Shown here: piece after piece, positions 1-8,531 of the stretch
Numbering within the stretch: the stretch's first letter is position 1
Layout of the letters: the number at the start of each line of letters is the position of its first letter
NCBI GenBank assembly: GCA_014728115.1
Contig: WJME01000045.1
Span: 1-64,000 of the forward strand
DNA length: 64,000 nt
Direction: 5' to 3'
From: Candidatus Zhuqueibacterota bacterium
Lineage (GTDB): Bacteria > Zhuqueibacterota > Zhuqueibacteria > Residuimicrobiales > Oceaniaggregativiventaceae
Position numbers and translations under genes: made by a program
Notes under the pieces: model-generated
What the model was told of the DNA's origin: nothing
Seen by the model: the letters and a program-made list of their open reading frames with translations, nothing else
The model's database searches: none

Positions 1-525
1 ACTGCCCTTGACCTGATCCGCAAACAGACCATGGTTCTTAAAAATATCCGCATCAAAGGAAACATTGCAAGTTCCAAAATGCGTCTTTTCTGTGGTGGGA
101 TGGGGCGTGATCAAGTCGCTGAATTCCAGACAATAGTCAAGCGTTCCCACGATACTCGACGGCGTGCCATTTTTTACCATTCCTCCCACAACGCGGTGGC
201 CCTGCTCATGCGTTTCAATCAAAGTATGCAGCCAGCCCTCATGCACGATGCAGTCGGTATCGGTAAAGGCCAATATTCTGCCGGTTGCCTGCTCGATGGC
301 ATAGTTGCGTGCTGTCCCCGGAAAGGCACGCTCTTTTCTTTTCAGCACCCGCACCTGAGGATATTTTTGACGTATCAATTCTGCAGTATCATCTCCTGTG
401 GATTCGACGACAAGAACTTCATATCGAAAAGAGGTCTTTTGCCGGAAAATAGAATCCAGGGCATCGAAAATGGTGTGTTTTTGATTAAAAGAGGGGATAA
501 TAATCGAAGCATCCGGATCAGACAT
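1..525 (-). CDS. Family 2 glycosyltransferase, partial (C-terminus outside window)
   Basis: The first 175 residues are visible and the gene runs off the left edge. Seen: it opens with a typical GT-A nucleotide-sugar strand (ASIIIPSFNQKHTIFDALDS, residues 6-25), then a GTARNYAIEQATG helix and the metal-binding motif FTDTDC (a DxD). This is the usual order in GT2 enzymes that move a sugar from an NDP-sugar to a polysaccharide or lipid acceptor at the cytoplasmic face of the membrane. The ATG at 525 follows an AGGATG ribosome-binding sequence. It lies 84 nt downstream of the GNAT gene on the same strand. Acceptor and sugar cannot be inferred. Confidence 0.85.
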   Translation of the reverse strand, partial: MSDPDASIIIPSFNQKHTIFDALDSIFRQKTSFRYEVLVVESTGDDTAELIRQKYPQVRVLKRKERAFPGTARNYAIEQATGRILAFTDTDCIVHEGWLHTLIETHEQGHRVVGGMVKNGTPSSIVGTLDYCLEFSDLITPHPTTEKTHFGTCNVSFDADIFKNHGLFADQVKGS

Positions 526-609
526 GAGTTCATCCTAACATAGTGAAATAACCTGGTAACAGGATTTAATACCCGCAACGGGCAGATTTCGCGTAAGCCG
601 AGCAACGTC

Positions 610-1731
610 CTATCCAAACTCGGGCCCAAAAGTTGCATAACGATAAGGCAAAAATTCTTTGTGTGCGGCGTTTGCCGGGATGTCCAGCTGCATACGTATG
701 AATGGCCTGACAGGATGAATATGGTCGGACAAAAGATGACCTGACGGCATTCCGGGTTCCGAGTTTTCGGGATTGTTCTTTTGAAGAAAATGGTCTTCCA
801 CAACATCGATAAAAATGTTGTCATACCCCCTCTCCAACCAAACCCGACAGGCGATACCAAAAAGAGAACGCGCGATATCCAGGTCATCGGCAAAAAGCGG
901 CCCAATAAACGGAGCGACCCTACCAGGACGGCTCATGACAAATCCGACACAATCCTGCCCCCTGCTGGCAATAAAACATCCTTGCGGACAATGCTTGATT
1001 AATCGGGTCAAAAGGTCCTGGCTCGCAGGAATTTTTTTGTCCTTTGCATAGTCAAAGATTGCATTCTCCTGCAGGTTTCTATTGAACCTGGTGGAAACAT
1101 TTCCAGTGTTGACATTATCCGTGTCGATCCGGCAGCGCCACAAGTGGGTTGTGACGTTAAACCCCAACTTTTGATATAGAGGATACCCTTCGGGGGTTGC
1201 ATCCAGGCCGATAGTCGCACCAGGAGCATTTTGCCTGACGTGGTTAATGCAATGTTGCATTATTTTGCGGGCGATGCCTTGCCTGCGCACTTTAGGATGT
1301 ACCAGGATCATGCCGATCCAGTAGAGCTGATCAGCCACCGGCATGACTGTGCCCGTGCCCAGGGGAAGGTCGAAGCGCTTGTAGCGAAAAGAGGCGAGAA
1401 AATTCGCCCGGGGATCCAGCGACACCAAAAGTTCGAGATCCGGTTCGGTCTGATTCCAGCCGGCATATTGACTGAAAAGGTTAAGGAAATCGATATTCGA
1501 GCCTGCAGAAGCAATTGAAAATTCGTCCCGCAAAGAGAGCCGTTGATTCGGTTGCGAAGCGGGGGAAATGAGCAACTCTGACGGAATATCGATTTCGACA
1601 AACTCGCTGGTATCGTTCTCTCGTTTCCACAGAACCTCACGTTTACACATACCAGACATGCAGGTTATTTCTCCTGGAGCATGGAATCGGGCGAATTCCA
1701 GAGAGTCCATATTTTTGTCGGATAGGATCAT
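610..1731 (-). CDS. Two-domain GNAT family N-acetyltransferase
   Basis: 373 residues. A first GNAT domain lies at about residues 85-200, with the acetyl-CoA pyrophosphate-binding loop VHPKVRRQGIARKI (R/Q-x-x-G-x-A) and the closing YPLYQKLGF strand. A second acetyltransferase-like domain (about 210-365) resembles the Acetyltransf_18 type found behind GNAT domains. About 80 N-terminal residues precede the first domain and contain two Cys; I do not recognise them. The role is acetyl-CoA-dependent acylation of an unknown small molecule or protein, in the cytosol. It sits upstream of the glycosyltransferase, possibly in one transcript. Confidence 0.8.
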   Translation of the reverse strand: MILSDKNMDSLEFARFHAPGEITCMSGMCKREVLWKRENDTSEFVEIDIPSELLISPASQPNQRLSLRDEFSIASAGSNIDFLNLFSQYAGWNQTEPDLELLVSLDPRANFLASFRYKRFDLPLGTGTVMPVADQLYWIGMILVHPKVRRQGIARKIMQHCINHVRQNAPGATIGLDATPEGYPLYQKLGFNVTTHLWRCRIDTDNVNTGNVSTRFNRNLQENAIFDYAKDKKIPASQDLLTRLIKHCPQGCFIASRGQDCVGFVMSRPGRVAPFIGPLFADDLDIARSLFGIACRVWLERGYDNIFIDVVEDHFLQKNNPENSEPGMPSGHLLSDHIHPVRPFIRMQLDIPANAAHKEFLPYRYATFGPEFG

Positions 1732-1896
1732 TTTATCAAAGGTACGAATGGTCTTTTGTTACACTGATTTTTTTAACCTTGTGTTCTCTGCGTTCCAGTT
1801 TCCGTAAAGCCAATAAAAAATGGGACCTGTTTTGGACATCTTTAGTTTGGAAATACATTAAGCAAAGACTATTTGCCTGCTTAAATTTTTCAGAGA

Positions 1897-2247
1897 TTAC
1901 AAATGAACCCAAACAGGACTTGACCACGCTTTTTCCCCGTTTTTTTGAGTGACGCAAAGATAATAGATCCCCTTTGGTTTAAACGCCTTATCCTCCCAGG
2001 TCATCAACATGGACGTGATCCAACCCTGGGTCCAGCCGGTCTCTGTTGCCCAGGCATCCCAGCCGAGATCGGCGTTTTGAATGGCGAGATCGAGGGAACC
2101 ATAGCGGATGTTATTCACGCCATTGTCGATCAATGTTTTATAAAGATCATTTTTCGGGGAACAGTTTAGAATGAGAGGTTGAGCTATAGACAGAGATAGA
2201 GAAACAAAGAGACAAAGGAGAAACGTAATGCAGAGAGGTTTATGCAT
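1897..2247 (-). CDS. Short exported protein, possible internal-deletion remnant
   Basis: 116 residues with a clear Sec signal peptide (hydrophobic core then SIAQ). The N-terminal part after the signal (LNCSPKNDLYKTLIDNGV) looks like the start of a longer exported protein. The last 25 residues (GIYYLCVTQKNGEKAWSSP) look like the C-terminal strand pair that closes DUF3604/PHP-type exported hydrolases. Nothing in between could form a catalytic domain. I infer that a larger gene lost its middle in frame, or that two gene ends were joined. It has no convincing ribosome-binding site. A genuine small secreted protein cannot be excluded. Confidence 0.4.
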   Translation of the reverse strand: MHKPLCITFLLCLFVSLSLSIAQPLILNCSPKNDLYKTLIDNGVNNIRYGSLDLAIQNADLGWDAWATETGWTQGWITSMLMTWEDKAFKPKGIYYLCVTQKNGEKAWSSPVWVHL

Positions 2248-2311
2248 AAGCCGGACACCAAAAGCGAAAAGGTTAAACCAGCCGATTTATGATTGTTCGG
2301 TCAAAACTTGC

Positions 2312-2345
2312 CTAAATAAAAAAACGGGCAATGTGTAAATGCCCG
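2312..2345 (-). terminator. Rho-independent terminator of the tRNA-Lys pair
   Basis: On the minus strand a hairpin with stem CGGGCA/TGCCCG (plus-strand arms 2325-2330 and 2340-2345) is followed by a run of seven T and further T-rich sequence. It lies about 25 nt beyond the 3' end of the second tRNA-Lys gene. Confidence 0.8.
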
Positions 2346-2369
2346 GGCTTTTCCTTGATCTGTAATCAG

Positions 2370-2442
<73 letters not shown>

Positions 2443-2451
2443 AAAACCATG

Positions 2452-2525
2452 TGAGGGTGGCGGGAATCGAACCCACGACCGACGGCTTAAAAGGCCGCTG
2501 CTCTACCTGGCTGAGCTACACCCTC
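2452..2525 (-). tRNA. tRNA-Lys (anticodon UUU)
   Basis: 74 nt. Acceptor stem GAGGGTG/CACCCTC, D arm AGCTCAGCCAGGTAGAGC, anticodon loop CTTTTAA giving anticodon TTT, and T arm with GGGTTCGATTCCC. The discriminator base is A. Together with the neighbouring CUU tRNA it covers both lysine codons from one transcript. Confidence 0.95.
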
Positions 2526-2541
2526 TAAAAATACGTCAACT

Positions 2542-2570
2542 AATATAATAAAATTAATAGTATGATGCAA
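2542..2570 (-). promoter_or_regulatory. Sigma70-like promoter for the tRNA-Lys pair
   Basis: TTGCAT (2570-2565) and TATATT (2547-2542) are separated by 17 nt. The predicted start lies roughly 10 nt before the first tRNA, as expected for a short tRNA leader. The surrounding DNA is AT-rich. Confidence 0.5.
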
Positions 2571-2633
2571 TGAAAAAATTACTGCAACGGTTTGATTGTC
2601 GTTTCCCGGCTTGACCGCAATGACTTAAACAGG

Positions 2634-2662
2634 TTGCATGTTTATTCAATAACCGCTACATT
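2634..2662 (+). promoter_or_regulatory. Possible promoter for the TonB-dependent receptor
   Basis: TTGCAT (2634-2639), a 17-nt spacer, then TACATT (2657-2662), about 50 nt before the receptor start. It is divergent from the tRNA promoter. I see no iron-box or other operator palindrome between them. Confidence 0.35.
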
Positions 2663-2713
2663 AATATTCTTATCTTGAAAAGGCCAAATCATTCATAATC
2701 TTTTGGACACACG

Positions 2714-4927
2714 ATGAAAACCCGAATATTTTATATTCTCCTGAGTCTATACGCAGTGGGGTGGTCTGCGCAAATCTCGGGCAAAATAAAGGATATCAAT
2801 ACCCGCCTTGCCATCAGAGATGTCAATGTCTATGTTAAGAATTCTCAGATCGGCACCACAACCGGTCCGAACGGACATTTTTCCCTGGAATTATCCGACC
2901 CGGGGCAAACTCTGATCATCCAACACATTTCCTATGAGACTCTTGAAATCGAGGCAGATAAAGTAAAATCAGAACTCTTTCTCGAACCCAGAATTATTCC
3001 ATTGCAGGGTGTGGAAATTGTGGGTGAAAGCGTCGAAAGCCAGCTACAGATCTCTCGCGACCTGCCTCAATCCATATCGATCATCGATTCCCGTGAATTC
3101 GAAATCAAGGGCTTTAATGATGCGGGAGACTTTTTAAAGACAGAGCCCAGCGTACAGGTCGATGAAGAATTGTCCGGTCGTAAAACCATCTCTGTACGTG
3201 GCGGCAATGCCGACGATGTTATCGTGCTCTATAACGGCATTCGTCTCAACAATCCATACGACAACACCTTTGATCTCTCTCTGATCGATCTGGAAAATGT
3301 AGATCACTTTCAAGTGATCAAGGGCAGCAATACGGTGGTCTATGGCTCAGAAGCCTTTTCCGGTGTCATCAACATTGTGCCTCAGCTCGCCAGCGCTCAT
3401 CCGGTCAAGGCGCAATACCGTATCGGAACCTTTGAAACACAAGACAAGAGCCTGCGGCTTTATCGAAAGGTCTCCCGCCTGGCGATCTCTTATAGTTTAA
3501 AAAATTCCACCTCAACCCGCCAGCTGGCAGATGCCATCAATGAAAATGAAAACTTGCACAATACCCGCTGGGTTCAATCGCTCTTTATGCGCTATCGGAT
3601 AAACGAGGAAAATGATAATAACATCCTTGATTTTTCGTTTATGGAAGCCGATTCCGATCACAATAACAAACGCGACAAAGAGCGGGTAGAAAATTATCAA
3701 AATGTGGGATCCCTCAGATTCAAAGGAGAGGTTCCTGTGATCAGGGATTTGCAATTGATGGCGGGTTGGCGACGGCTAAATCAGACTCAAAAGCTCGCCT
3801 ATACCAGCTATGGCATGACCCGGGACGTAAAAAGCCAGGGCTTGGAATTCAAGGCCGAAAAAGAGATCGCATTCTCATCGGTTCAGACATTATGGGCCTA
3901 TGACCTCCAACTGCAAGAGATGGATTTTATGGACGAGCGCAAACAAGGAGATCGATTGCCAACGATTCAATTGACAGAGTTTGAACGACATCACCAGGGA
4001 TTTTCAGGTATCCTTAAATTGCAAAATCCCCTCGACTCTCAATTTCTTCAAGAGTTCAATACCGACCTTAGTATTCGTCACGACCAGATGACCGACACAC
4101 CCAGCTTATCGATGTATCATTCAGACGAGATTTCATTGCAGAATCCCCTGGAGAAAAAAAGGTACTCGGCGACCCTGTTGAAATTCGCCGCAGGCATCAA
4201 TGGGTATAGTTCTGATTTTGCCTTTGAGGGTTTTCTCAATATCGGCAATAACACCAAATTCCCCACCCTGGTTCAGCAGACCAGCACGCCGGTGCAACTC
4301 TCTTCCTCGGGATTTTTCCTGGAACTGCAACCTGAGAAAGTAAACAGTATAGAGGTGGGACTGGATTTAAGCCGTGAATTACCCCACCATCCTACGCTGG
4401 ATGGCTGGCAGGTAACTGCATCGTTTTTCCAGAATCATTATGAGGACAAGTTCCGGGCCTATTATACACCAGGTATTCCTATCGCATTTTATGACAATGT
4501 AGAAACGGCCAAAATTACAGGGTTTGAGGTAAATCCACAGGTCTATGTTTTTAACAAAAAGGTGAGGCTCGAACTCGGACTTGCGAAATATCTTATTTCC
4601 GAAAAAGCTGCGTTTCCCTTCAAATCAGATGCAAAACAGGTCGCAAATCTGAGCATTGACCATTGGGGCTTTTCGGCGCAATTGCACTGGTTTCACGAGA
4701 ATCAGCAAATCGGATGGGTTCGAACATTGGGCGGTCAGTTCGTGGCTCTGGATCTACCCAGTCATCAAAACATCGATGTACACTTTGGCAAACATTTTAC
4801 CATTTCCGAAGCCCAGCTCTTTATCAATTTCAGCGGCCGCAATCTCATCAAAGAAAAAGATGCAGTATTACAAGGTTTGGATATCCGGGATCGCCGAATC
4901 TATATCACATTGGGTTCGCGATTCTAA
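2714..4927 (+). CDS. TonB-dependent outer-membrane receptor with carboxypeptidase-like N-domain
   Basis: 737 residues. Signal peptide (residues 1-19), then a CarboxypepD_reg-like beta-sandwich (about 20-100, with the TTTGPNGHFSLEL strand), a plug domain (about 110-225, with GGNADDVIVLYNGIRLNNPY and VIKGSNTVVYGSEAFSGVIN) and a 22-strand-type barrel ending in an aromatic residue (GSRF). It would import a ligand across the outer membrane using TonB energy; the ligand is not evident. The following lipoprotein starts 15 nt after the stop, so the two are probably co-transcribed. No dedicated TonB-ExbB-ExbD set is adjacent; the ExbD-rich cluster at 52-55 kb is of AgmX type. Confidence 0.92.
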   Translation: MKTRIFYILLSLYAVGWSAQISGKIKDINTRLAIRDVNVYVKNSQIGTTTGPNGHFSLELSDPGQTLIIQHISYETLEIEADKVKSELFLEPRIIPLQGVEIVGESVESQLQISRDLPQSISIIDSREFEIKGFNDAGDFLKTEPSVQVDEELSGRKTISVRGGNADDVIVLYNGIRLNNPYDNTFDLSLIDLENVDHFQVIKGSNTVVYGSEAFSGVINIVPQLASAHPVKAQYRIGTFETQDKSLRLYRKVSRLAISYSLKNSTSTRQLADAINENENLHNTRWVQSLFMRYRINEENDNNILDFSFMEADSDHNNKRDKERVENYQNVGSLRFKGEVPVIRDLQLMAGWRRLNQTQKLAYTSYGMTRDVKSQGLEFKAEKEIAFSSVQTLWAYDLQLQEMDFMDERKQGDRLPTIQLTEFERHHQGFSGILKLQNPLDSQFLQEFNTDLSIRHDQMTDTPSLSMYHSDEISLQNPLEKKRYSATLLKFAAGINGYSSDFAFEGFLNIGNNTKFPTLVQQTSTPVQLSSSGFFLELQPEKVNSIEVGLDLSRELPHHPTLDGWQVTASFFQNHYEDKFRAYYTPGIPIAFYDNVETAKITGFEVNPQVYVFNKKVRLELGLAKYLISEKAAFPFKSDAKQVANLSIDHWGFSAQLHWFHENQQIGWVRTLGGQFVALDLPSHQNIDVHFGKHFTISEAQLFINFSGRNLIKEKDAVLQGLDIRDRRIYITLGSRF

Positions 4928-4942
4928 CAAAGGAGAATGGTA

Positions 4943-5788
4943 ATGCAAAAAGTTGTTTTTCTGTTAATGATCACCCTATTTACGGCATGTGATAACCCCT
5001 TCAAGAATGACGAGATTTCCGGCAGTCAACGAACCCTAACGGGAACCGTCAAAACAGATCCGCAAAGTGATCCGGTTAAAGTCTATGTCTGGCTGGAGGG
5101 ATTTAGAGTCGGAACTTTGACAAAAAGCGATGGCACATTTTCTTTGACATTACCGCCAAGATCAGCGACCGGGAGCCCGGACGGGGTTTATAATCTATAT
5201 TTTTATTGCGGAAATTTTAAACTGAACACGATCCCCATCGCGGTACAAAACGGCGAGTTTTTATATAATGATTATGGAATCGATGGCAAGGGCAGACTGG
5301 TGGATACGATTGTGATGATTAGTACCCTAAATATCACAAACCGGGTAACCCCCCAGGAGCTGGACACAATGCAAGTCAAAAAATTCAGCATCCGAATGGA
5401 TGCCTTTTCCAGCATGCCTTCTTTGCGTTCCGTCTTTTTACCCAATGCAACAGATTCTTATCTGGGTGCAATCTATTACAAAGATACAAAAACCGGTGTT
5501 GTGACTGTCCACAAGCGGCTAAGCGGGCCAGGGGGTAACTTGAAAGTTCAGATTCCGCAATCAGGCAAAGCCTGGATCCTCATCATGGGAAGTCAGGACT
5601 TGCCTGCTCAATCCGGGCCCTTTGAAATTTACAGCCATATCACTCCGGATACAACCGGCGTTCCCAAAGCACTTTTACAAGACCTGGGCATCGACCCATT
5701 TATGATCGCTTCCTCTTATCTGGATTTTCCGATCATCCAGGAACCGGCTTTACTTAAAATGGTCACCCAAAATACATCTCCCCAATAG
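4943..5788 (+). CDS. Exported lipoprotein paired with the TonB receptor
   Basis: 281 residues. Type II signal peptide with lipobox LFTAC (Cys near residue 16), so it is membrane-anchored, probably at the outer membrane. Residues about 30-75 (TLTGTVKTDPQ ... GTFSLTLPP) form a carboxypeptidase-regulatory-like beta-sandwich; the rest is not recognised. I chose the ATG at 4943 rather than 4937 because AGGAG is then 7 nt upstream instead of 1. It follows the receptor gene and may be its surface or periplasmic partner. Confidence 0.75.
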   Translation: MQKVVFLLMITLFTACDNPFKNDEISGSQRTLTGTVKTDPQSDPVKVYVWLEGFRVGTLTKSDGTFSLTLPPRSATGSPDGVYNLYFYCGNFKLNTIPIAVQNGEFLYNDYGIDGKGRLVDTIVMISTLNITNRVTPQELDTMQVKKFSIRMDAFSSMPSLRSVFLPNATDSYLGAIYYKDTKTGVVTVHKRLSGPGGNLKVQIPQSGKAWILIMGSQDLPAQSGPFEIYSHITPDTTGVPKALLQDLGIDPFMIASSYLDFPIIQEPALLKMVTQNTSPQ

Positions 5789-5833
5789 AATCAACCAGTT
5801 TTCAAACAAGACCCGGGCAGCATATTGTACATC

Positions 5834-6088
5834 TCAGGGACCTGAACGGGCAAAATCTTTTAACTTTTTTTCAATAGCGGACCAGGGTATAAAGGGGGGT
5901 TTGCTATCGATAAACATAACTAGCATATTCCCCTCTATTTGATAGCGTCCGGTAACCCCGAACCCATCAAAGTGCCCTCTATCGGATTCGCCATTAAATC
6001 GGAATCCCTTTTGAGAGGCTTTTTCCCGTGCATATGCAAGAAAATCATTTGCACTCATGGGTAATTCTAGAGTAAACGTTCGAGACAA
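5834..6088 (-). CDS. Small conserved-looking hypothetical protein
   Basis: 84 residues, alpha/beta, with no signal peptide or membrane segment. The pattern (SANDFLAYAREKASQKGF, then GFGVTGRYQIEGNMLVMFI, then PWSAIEKKLKDF) resembles in shape the small polyhydroxyalkanoate-system family (PF09650-like), but this is only a weak impression. The start is TTG at 6088, with GGGGA 7 nt upstream. It converges with the plus-strand lipoprotein. Confidence 0.55.
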   Translation of the reverse strand: MSRTFTLELPMSANDFLAYAREKASQKGFRFNGESDRGHFDGFGVTGRYQIEGNMLVMFIDSKPPFIPWSAIEKKLKDFARSGP

Positions 6089-6103
6089 ATCAGATCCCCA
6101 AAA

Positions 6104-6733
6104 TTAAAGTTCATGAATTTGTGCAGATCCATAGGTTGCCTGAGATATTTCATCTGCAATCATTTCCAGAGCCTGCATCACACTAGAACGTAAAACCGGA
6201 CCAATGTCCGGACATATTCCCTCTCGCTTATTCTTGAACCCGTTTCCATGCGCCGTAAATGAAAAAACAGCGTTTCCCTGCATATTATAAAAAGCAAATT
6301 TTAACGCCACTTTATATTGGGTCGAGATATTGGAAAAAATAATACCATCTGTAACAGTGACTGCGGCGTCTTCGTTCAACAATTCAGTATGAACCACCAC
6401 ATCGTACCCCTTGTCCATCAGCTCTGATTCAGGTGGTGCCTGCTTTGCGATGGTCACATGTTCAAAAACCGCAGTAAATGCACTTGTCACAGCCGTGACA
6501 AAGCCTTTTCCGGCATCTACTTTGGCTTCAAAAGTGATACAGTCGCCATCAGATATGGGGCGTGTTTTGATCACCCGCTCGCCAATTTCGGCAGGAACGG
6601 TTATAAATGCTGTGAGAGGAAGTTTTGTTTCGTATTGATTCAGAGTTTCTATACGATCGATACTTGCCTGGCTTGTGCACCCGATGAACAGACATAACAG
6701 GGATAAAATGATCCATCTTTTATAAAATCTCAT
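6104..6733 (-). CDS. Hypothetical lipoprotein
   Basis: 209 residues. Type II signal peptide with lipobox LFIGC. The mature part is mixed alpha/beta with a conserved-looking Cys pair (GDC and GICPDIG). No family is recognised. Two ATGs are in tandem; the second (6733) has better spacing from GAGGAG. It ends 15 nt before the preceding small hypothetical on the same strand and follows the MgtC-like gene, so the three may share a transcript. Confidence 0.65.
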   Translation of the reverse strand: MRFYKRWIILSLLCLFIGCTSQASIDRIETLNQYETKLPLTAFITVPAEIGERVIKTRPISDGDCITFEAKVDAGKGFVTAVTSAFTAVFEHVTIAKQAPPESELMDKGYDVVVHTELLNEDAAVTVTDGIIFSNISTQYKVALKFAFYNMQGNAVFSFTAHGNGFKNKREGICPDIGPVLRSSVMQALEMIADEISQATYGSAQIHEL

Positions 6734-6743
6734 CATGACTCCT

Positions 6744-8006
6744 CTAAATTAGAAAAACCGTTATCAAGGCTACAGTTGCCATAATCAGAAATCCCGGAAA
6801 AACCGCTTTGGCCAATGACCTGTGTCCCATAAAAAATACAATTCCGCCTTTTGCAAGGGTATTGGCGACGGCAGCCAAAACAATAGCACGGGCTGCCGTC
6901 GTCGATTCGACACTTTTTGATTGAAAGAGCTCTGCCATGGAAAGAGCGATAGCATCGACATCTGCAAGTCCGGCAATAAAACTGGAAATATAGATACCCG
7001 TATCGCCGGAATAGACCTGAGCAGCTTTGGAGACAAAAAGGATGATTACAAAAATAAACCCAAATTTTATCGCCGGGCCGAGTTCAAAGGGGTTGGAAAA
7101 CTCTACATCTTGTTCCTCTCCATCCTTTTGACTGTTTTTGTACAAATAGAACACATAAATCAATCCTGATAAACACGCCAGCAAAATCGGCAGCCATAAA
7201 GCATTGACAAGATTGACACTGACCACCCCGACCTCTATGATAACCCGGAAAAACATGACTGTCCATGCACTGATAATAGCGAGAGCAAAATAGTTTGACA
7301 ATGCTGAATTGACTTTACTTTTTTGGGTAAACATCAAGGTGGCTGCTGTACTGGAAGCCAATCCGCCCAAAAGACCGGTCAACCCTATTCCTTGCCGCGC
7401 GCCGATGATCTTGATCAAGACGTAACCCACGAAACTGATGCCTGAAATAAAGACCACCAAAAGCCAAATCTTGAACGGATTAAAAATATTAAAAGGGTCA
7501 GGGCCATAGGTTTGGTTGGGCAAGATGGGTAAAACGACTGCACTGATCAGAGCGAATTTGAGGGCAGCATAAATATTTTCGCGACTGATATGTTGAGCAA
7601 ACCGGTGTAGTTCGATCTTTAACGCCAGCAAAAGGGTGATGACTACAGAAAGAGCGACTCCCAGGACGATATGTTGCCAAAAGATCAAAGCTCCGACCAA
7701 TAGGGTTAGCACTCCTGTCACTTCGGTCGTCAACCCTTTATTTCCGTGCAGGGATTGTAAATAAAAATTAACCGTAAAAAAAAGACCAACAACCGAAATA
7801 ATAGCGATCAAAGGCCATGCAGAATCGAGAACCTCTGTGGCAAACCCGCTTGCGCTCCCCAGTAACGCCAAAAGCGCAAAGGTGCGGACACCCGCCGCAA
7901 TTTCCTGATCAGGATTATCAGACGCATATTCTCTTTGTAGACCAATCATGATTCCTGCAAACATGGACACGGCAAACCGTCCGAATATCGTCAGATTTTC
8001 TTCCAT
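6744..8006 (-). CDS. MgtC/SapB-DUF4010 family membrane protein
   Basis: 420 residues with about 12 hydrophobic segments. The N-terminal part matches the MgtC/SapB pattern (MFAGIMIGLQREYA, then GVRTFALLALLGS, then GLTTEVTGVLTLLVGA). The second half is the DUF4010 part (GLTGLLGGLASSTAATLMF, later SSFIAGLADVDAIALSMAEL). It is an integral inner-membrane protein. MgtC relatives are linked to magnesium stress, but the transported species of the DUF4010 branch is not established. Start ATG with AAGGAAGAG upstream. Confidence 0.85.
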   Translation of the reverse strand: MEENLTIFGRFAVSMFAGIMIGLQREYASDNPDQEIAAGVRTFALLALLGSASGFATEVLDSAWPLIAIISVVGLFFTVNFYLQSLHGNKGLTTEVTGVLTLLVGALIFWQHIVLGVALSVVITLLLALKIELHRFAQHISRENIYAALKFALISAVVLPILPNQTYGPDPFNIFNPFKIWLLVVFISGISFVGYVLIKIIGARQGIGLTGLLGGLASSTAATLMFTQKSKVNSALSNYFALAIISAWTVMFFRVIIEVGVVSVNLVNALWLPILLACLSGLIYVFYLYKNSQKDGEEQDVEFSNPFELGPAIKFGFIFVIILFVSKAAQVYSGDTGIYISSFIAGLADVDAIALSMAELFQSKSVESTTAARAIVLAAVANTLAKGGIVFFMGHRSLAKAVFPGFLIMATVALITVFLI

Positions 8007-8149
8007 ACTCTTCCTTTCTCAGATGTTCTTTAATATACAACTTTTCAAACAAGCAGGAAACAGAGAAAATGCCACATGCAAAAATCCGAGTTCCGAAGGA
8101 ATAGCCATTTCATAACCACTGTTGTATTTGTTTTAAAATTGGAGGTCCT

Positions 8150-8491
8150 ATGAGAATCAGAAGAATAATGTTTTTATTGGGAATTATGCTGGCCATCTTT
8201 TCTCTTTCATTGGTGCCGAATCAAAAGGACACAAAAAAGATGGTCTTACACCTAAAGGGGATGCAGTGTGTTGATTGTGCAACCATTATTGAAGAAACCC
8301 TGCCTCGTATCAAAGGCATAGAAAAAGCAAAAATCGATCTCCACAGGCACCATGTACTCATTGAATACAACGAGCGAGCGATTTGTCCCGGCATTATTGC
8401 TGCCGCAGTAGATAAAGTGGGGTTACACACATTGAAAAAGTATCATCATAAAAAATCTGTCGAAAAACCGGAAAAGGAAATTTTTATTTAA
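8150..8491 (+). CDS. HMA-domain metal-binding protein with N-terminal membrane anchor/signal
   Basis: 113 residues. Hydrophobic N-terminus (residues 6-22), then a heavy-metal-associated ferredoxin-like fold (about 30-97) with the soft-metal motif GMQCVDC (Cys40 and Cys43) followed by the expected amphipathic helix and VLIEY strand. This fold binds Cu(I), Hg(II) or similar ions. The export signal suggests periplasmic scavenging or delivery. It stands alone, divergent from the MgtC-like gene; no P-type ATPase is nearby. The ATG follows a strong GGAGGT. Confidence 0.82.
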   Translation: MRIRRIMFLLGIMLAIFSLSLVPNQKDTKKMVLHLKGMQCVDCATIIEETLPRIKGIEKAKIDLHRHHVLIEYNERAICPGIIAAAVDKVGLHTLKKYHHKKSVEKPEKEIFI

Positions 8492-8508
8492 CATCCGGTT
8501 TTTGTTTA
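8463..8508 (+). terminator. Terminator overlapping the 3' end of the HMA gene
   Basis: Arms AAAAACCGGA (8463-8472) and TCCGGTTTTT (8494-8503) form a 10-bp stem with a 21-nt loop, followed by GTTT. The left arm lies inside the coding sequence, before its stop codon. Confidence 0.6.
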
Positions 8509-8531
8509 TCTGGAATCAGCACCCCGGAGAC

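Noticed and set aside
31-543. Plus-strand ORF of 170 codons opposite the glycosyltransferase.
   Set aside because: The minus frame shows clear GT2 motifs and a ribosome-binding site; the plus frame has no recognisable domain.
781-1051. Short overlapping plus-strand ORFs inside the GNAT gene.
   Set aside because: They lie in the antisense of a well-supported coding gene, and their composition fits shadow frames.
1231-1518. Plus-strand ORF inside the GNAT gene.
   Set aside because: Antisense shadow with no motif.
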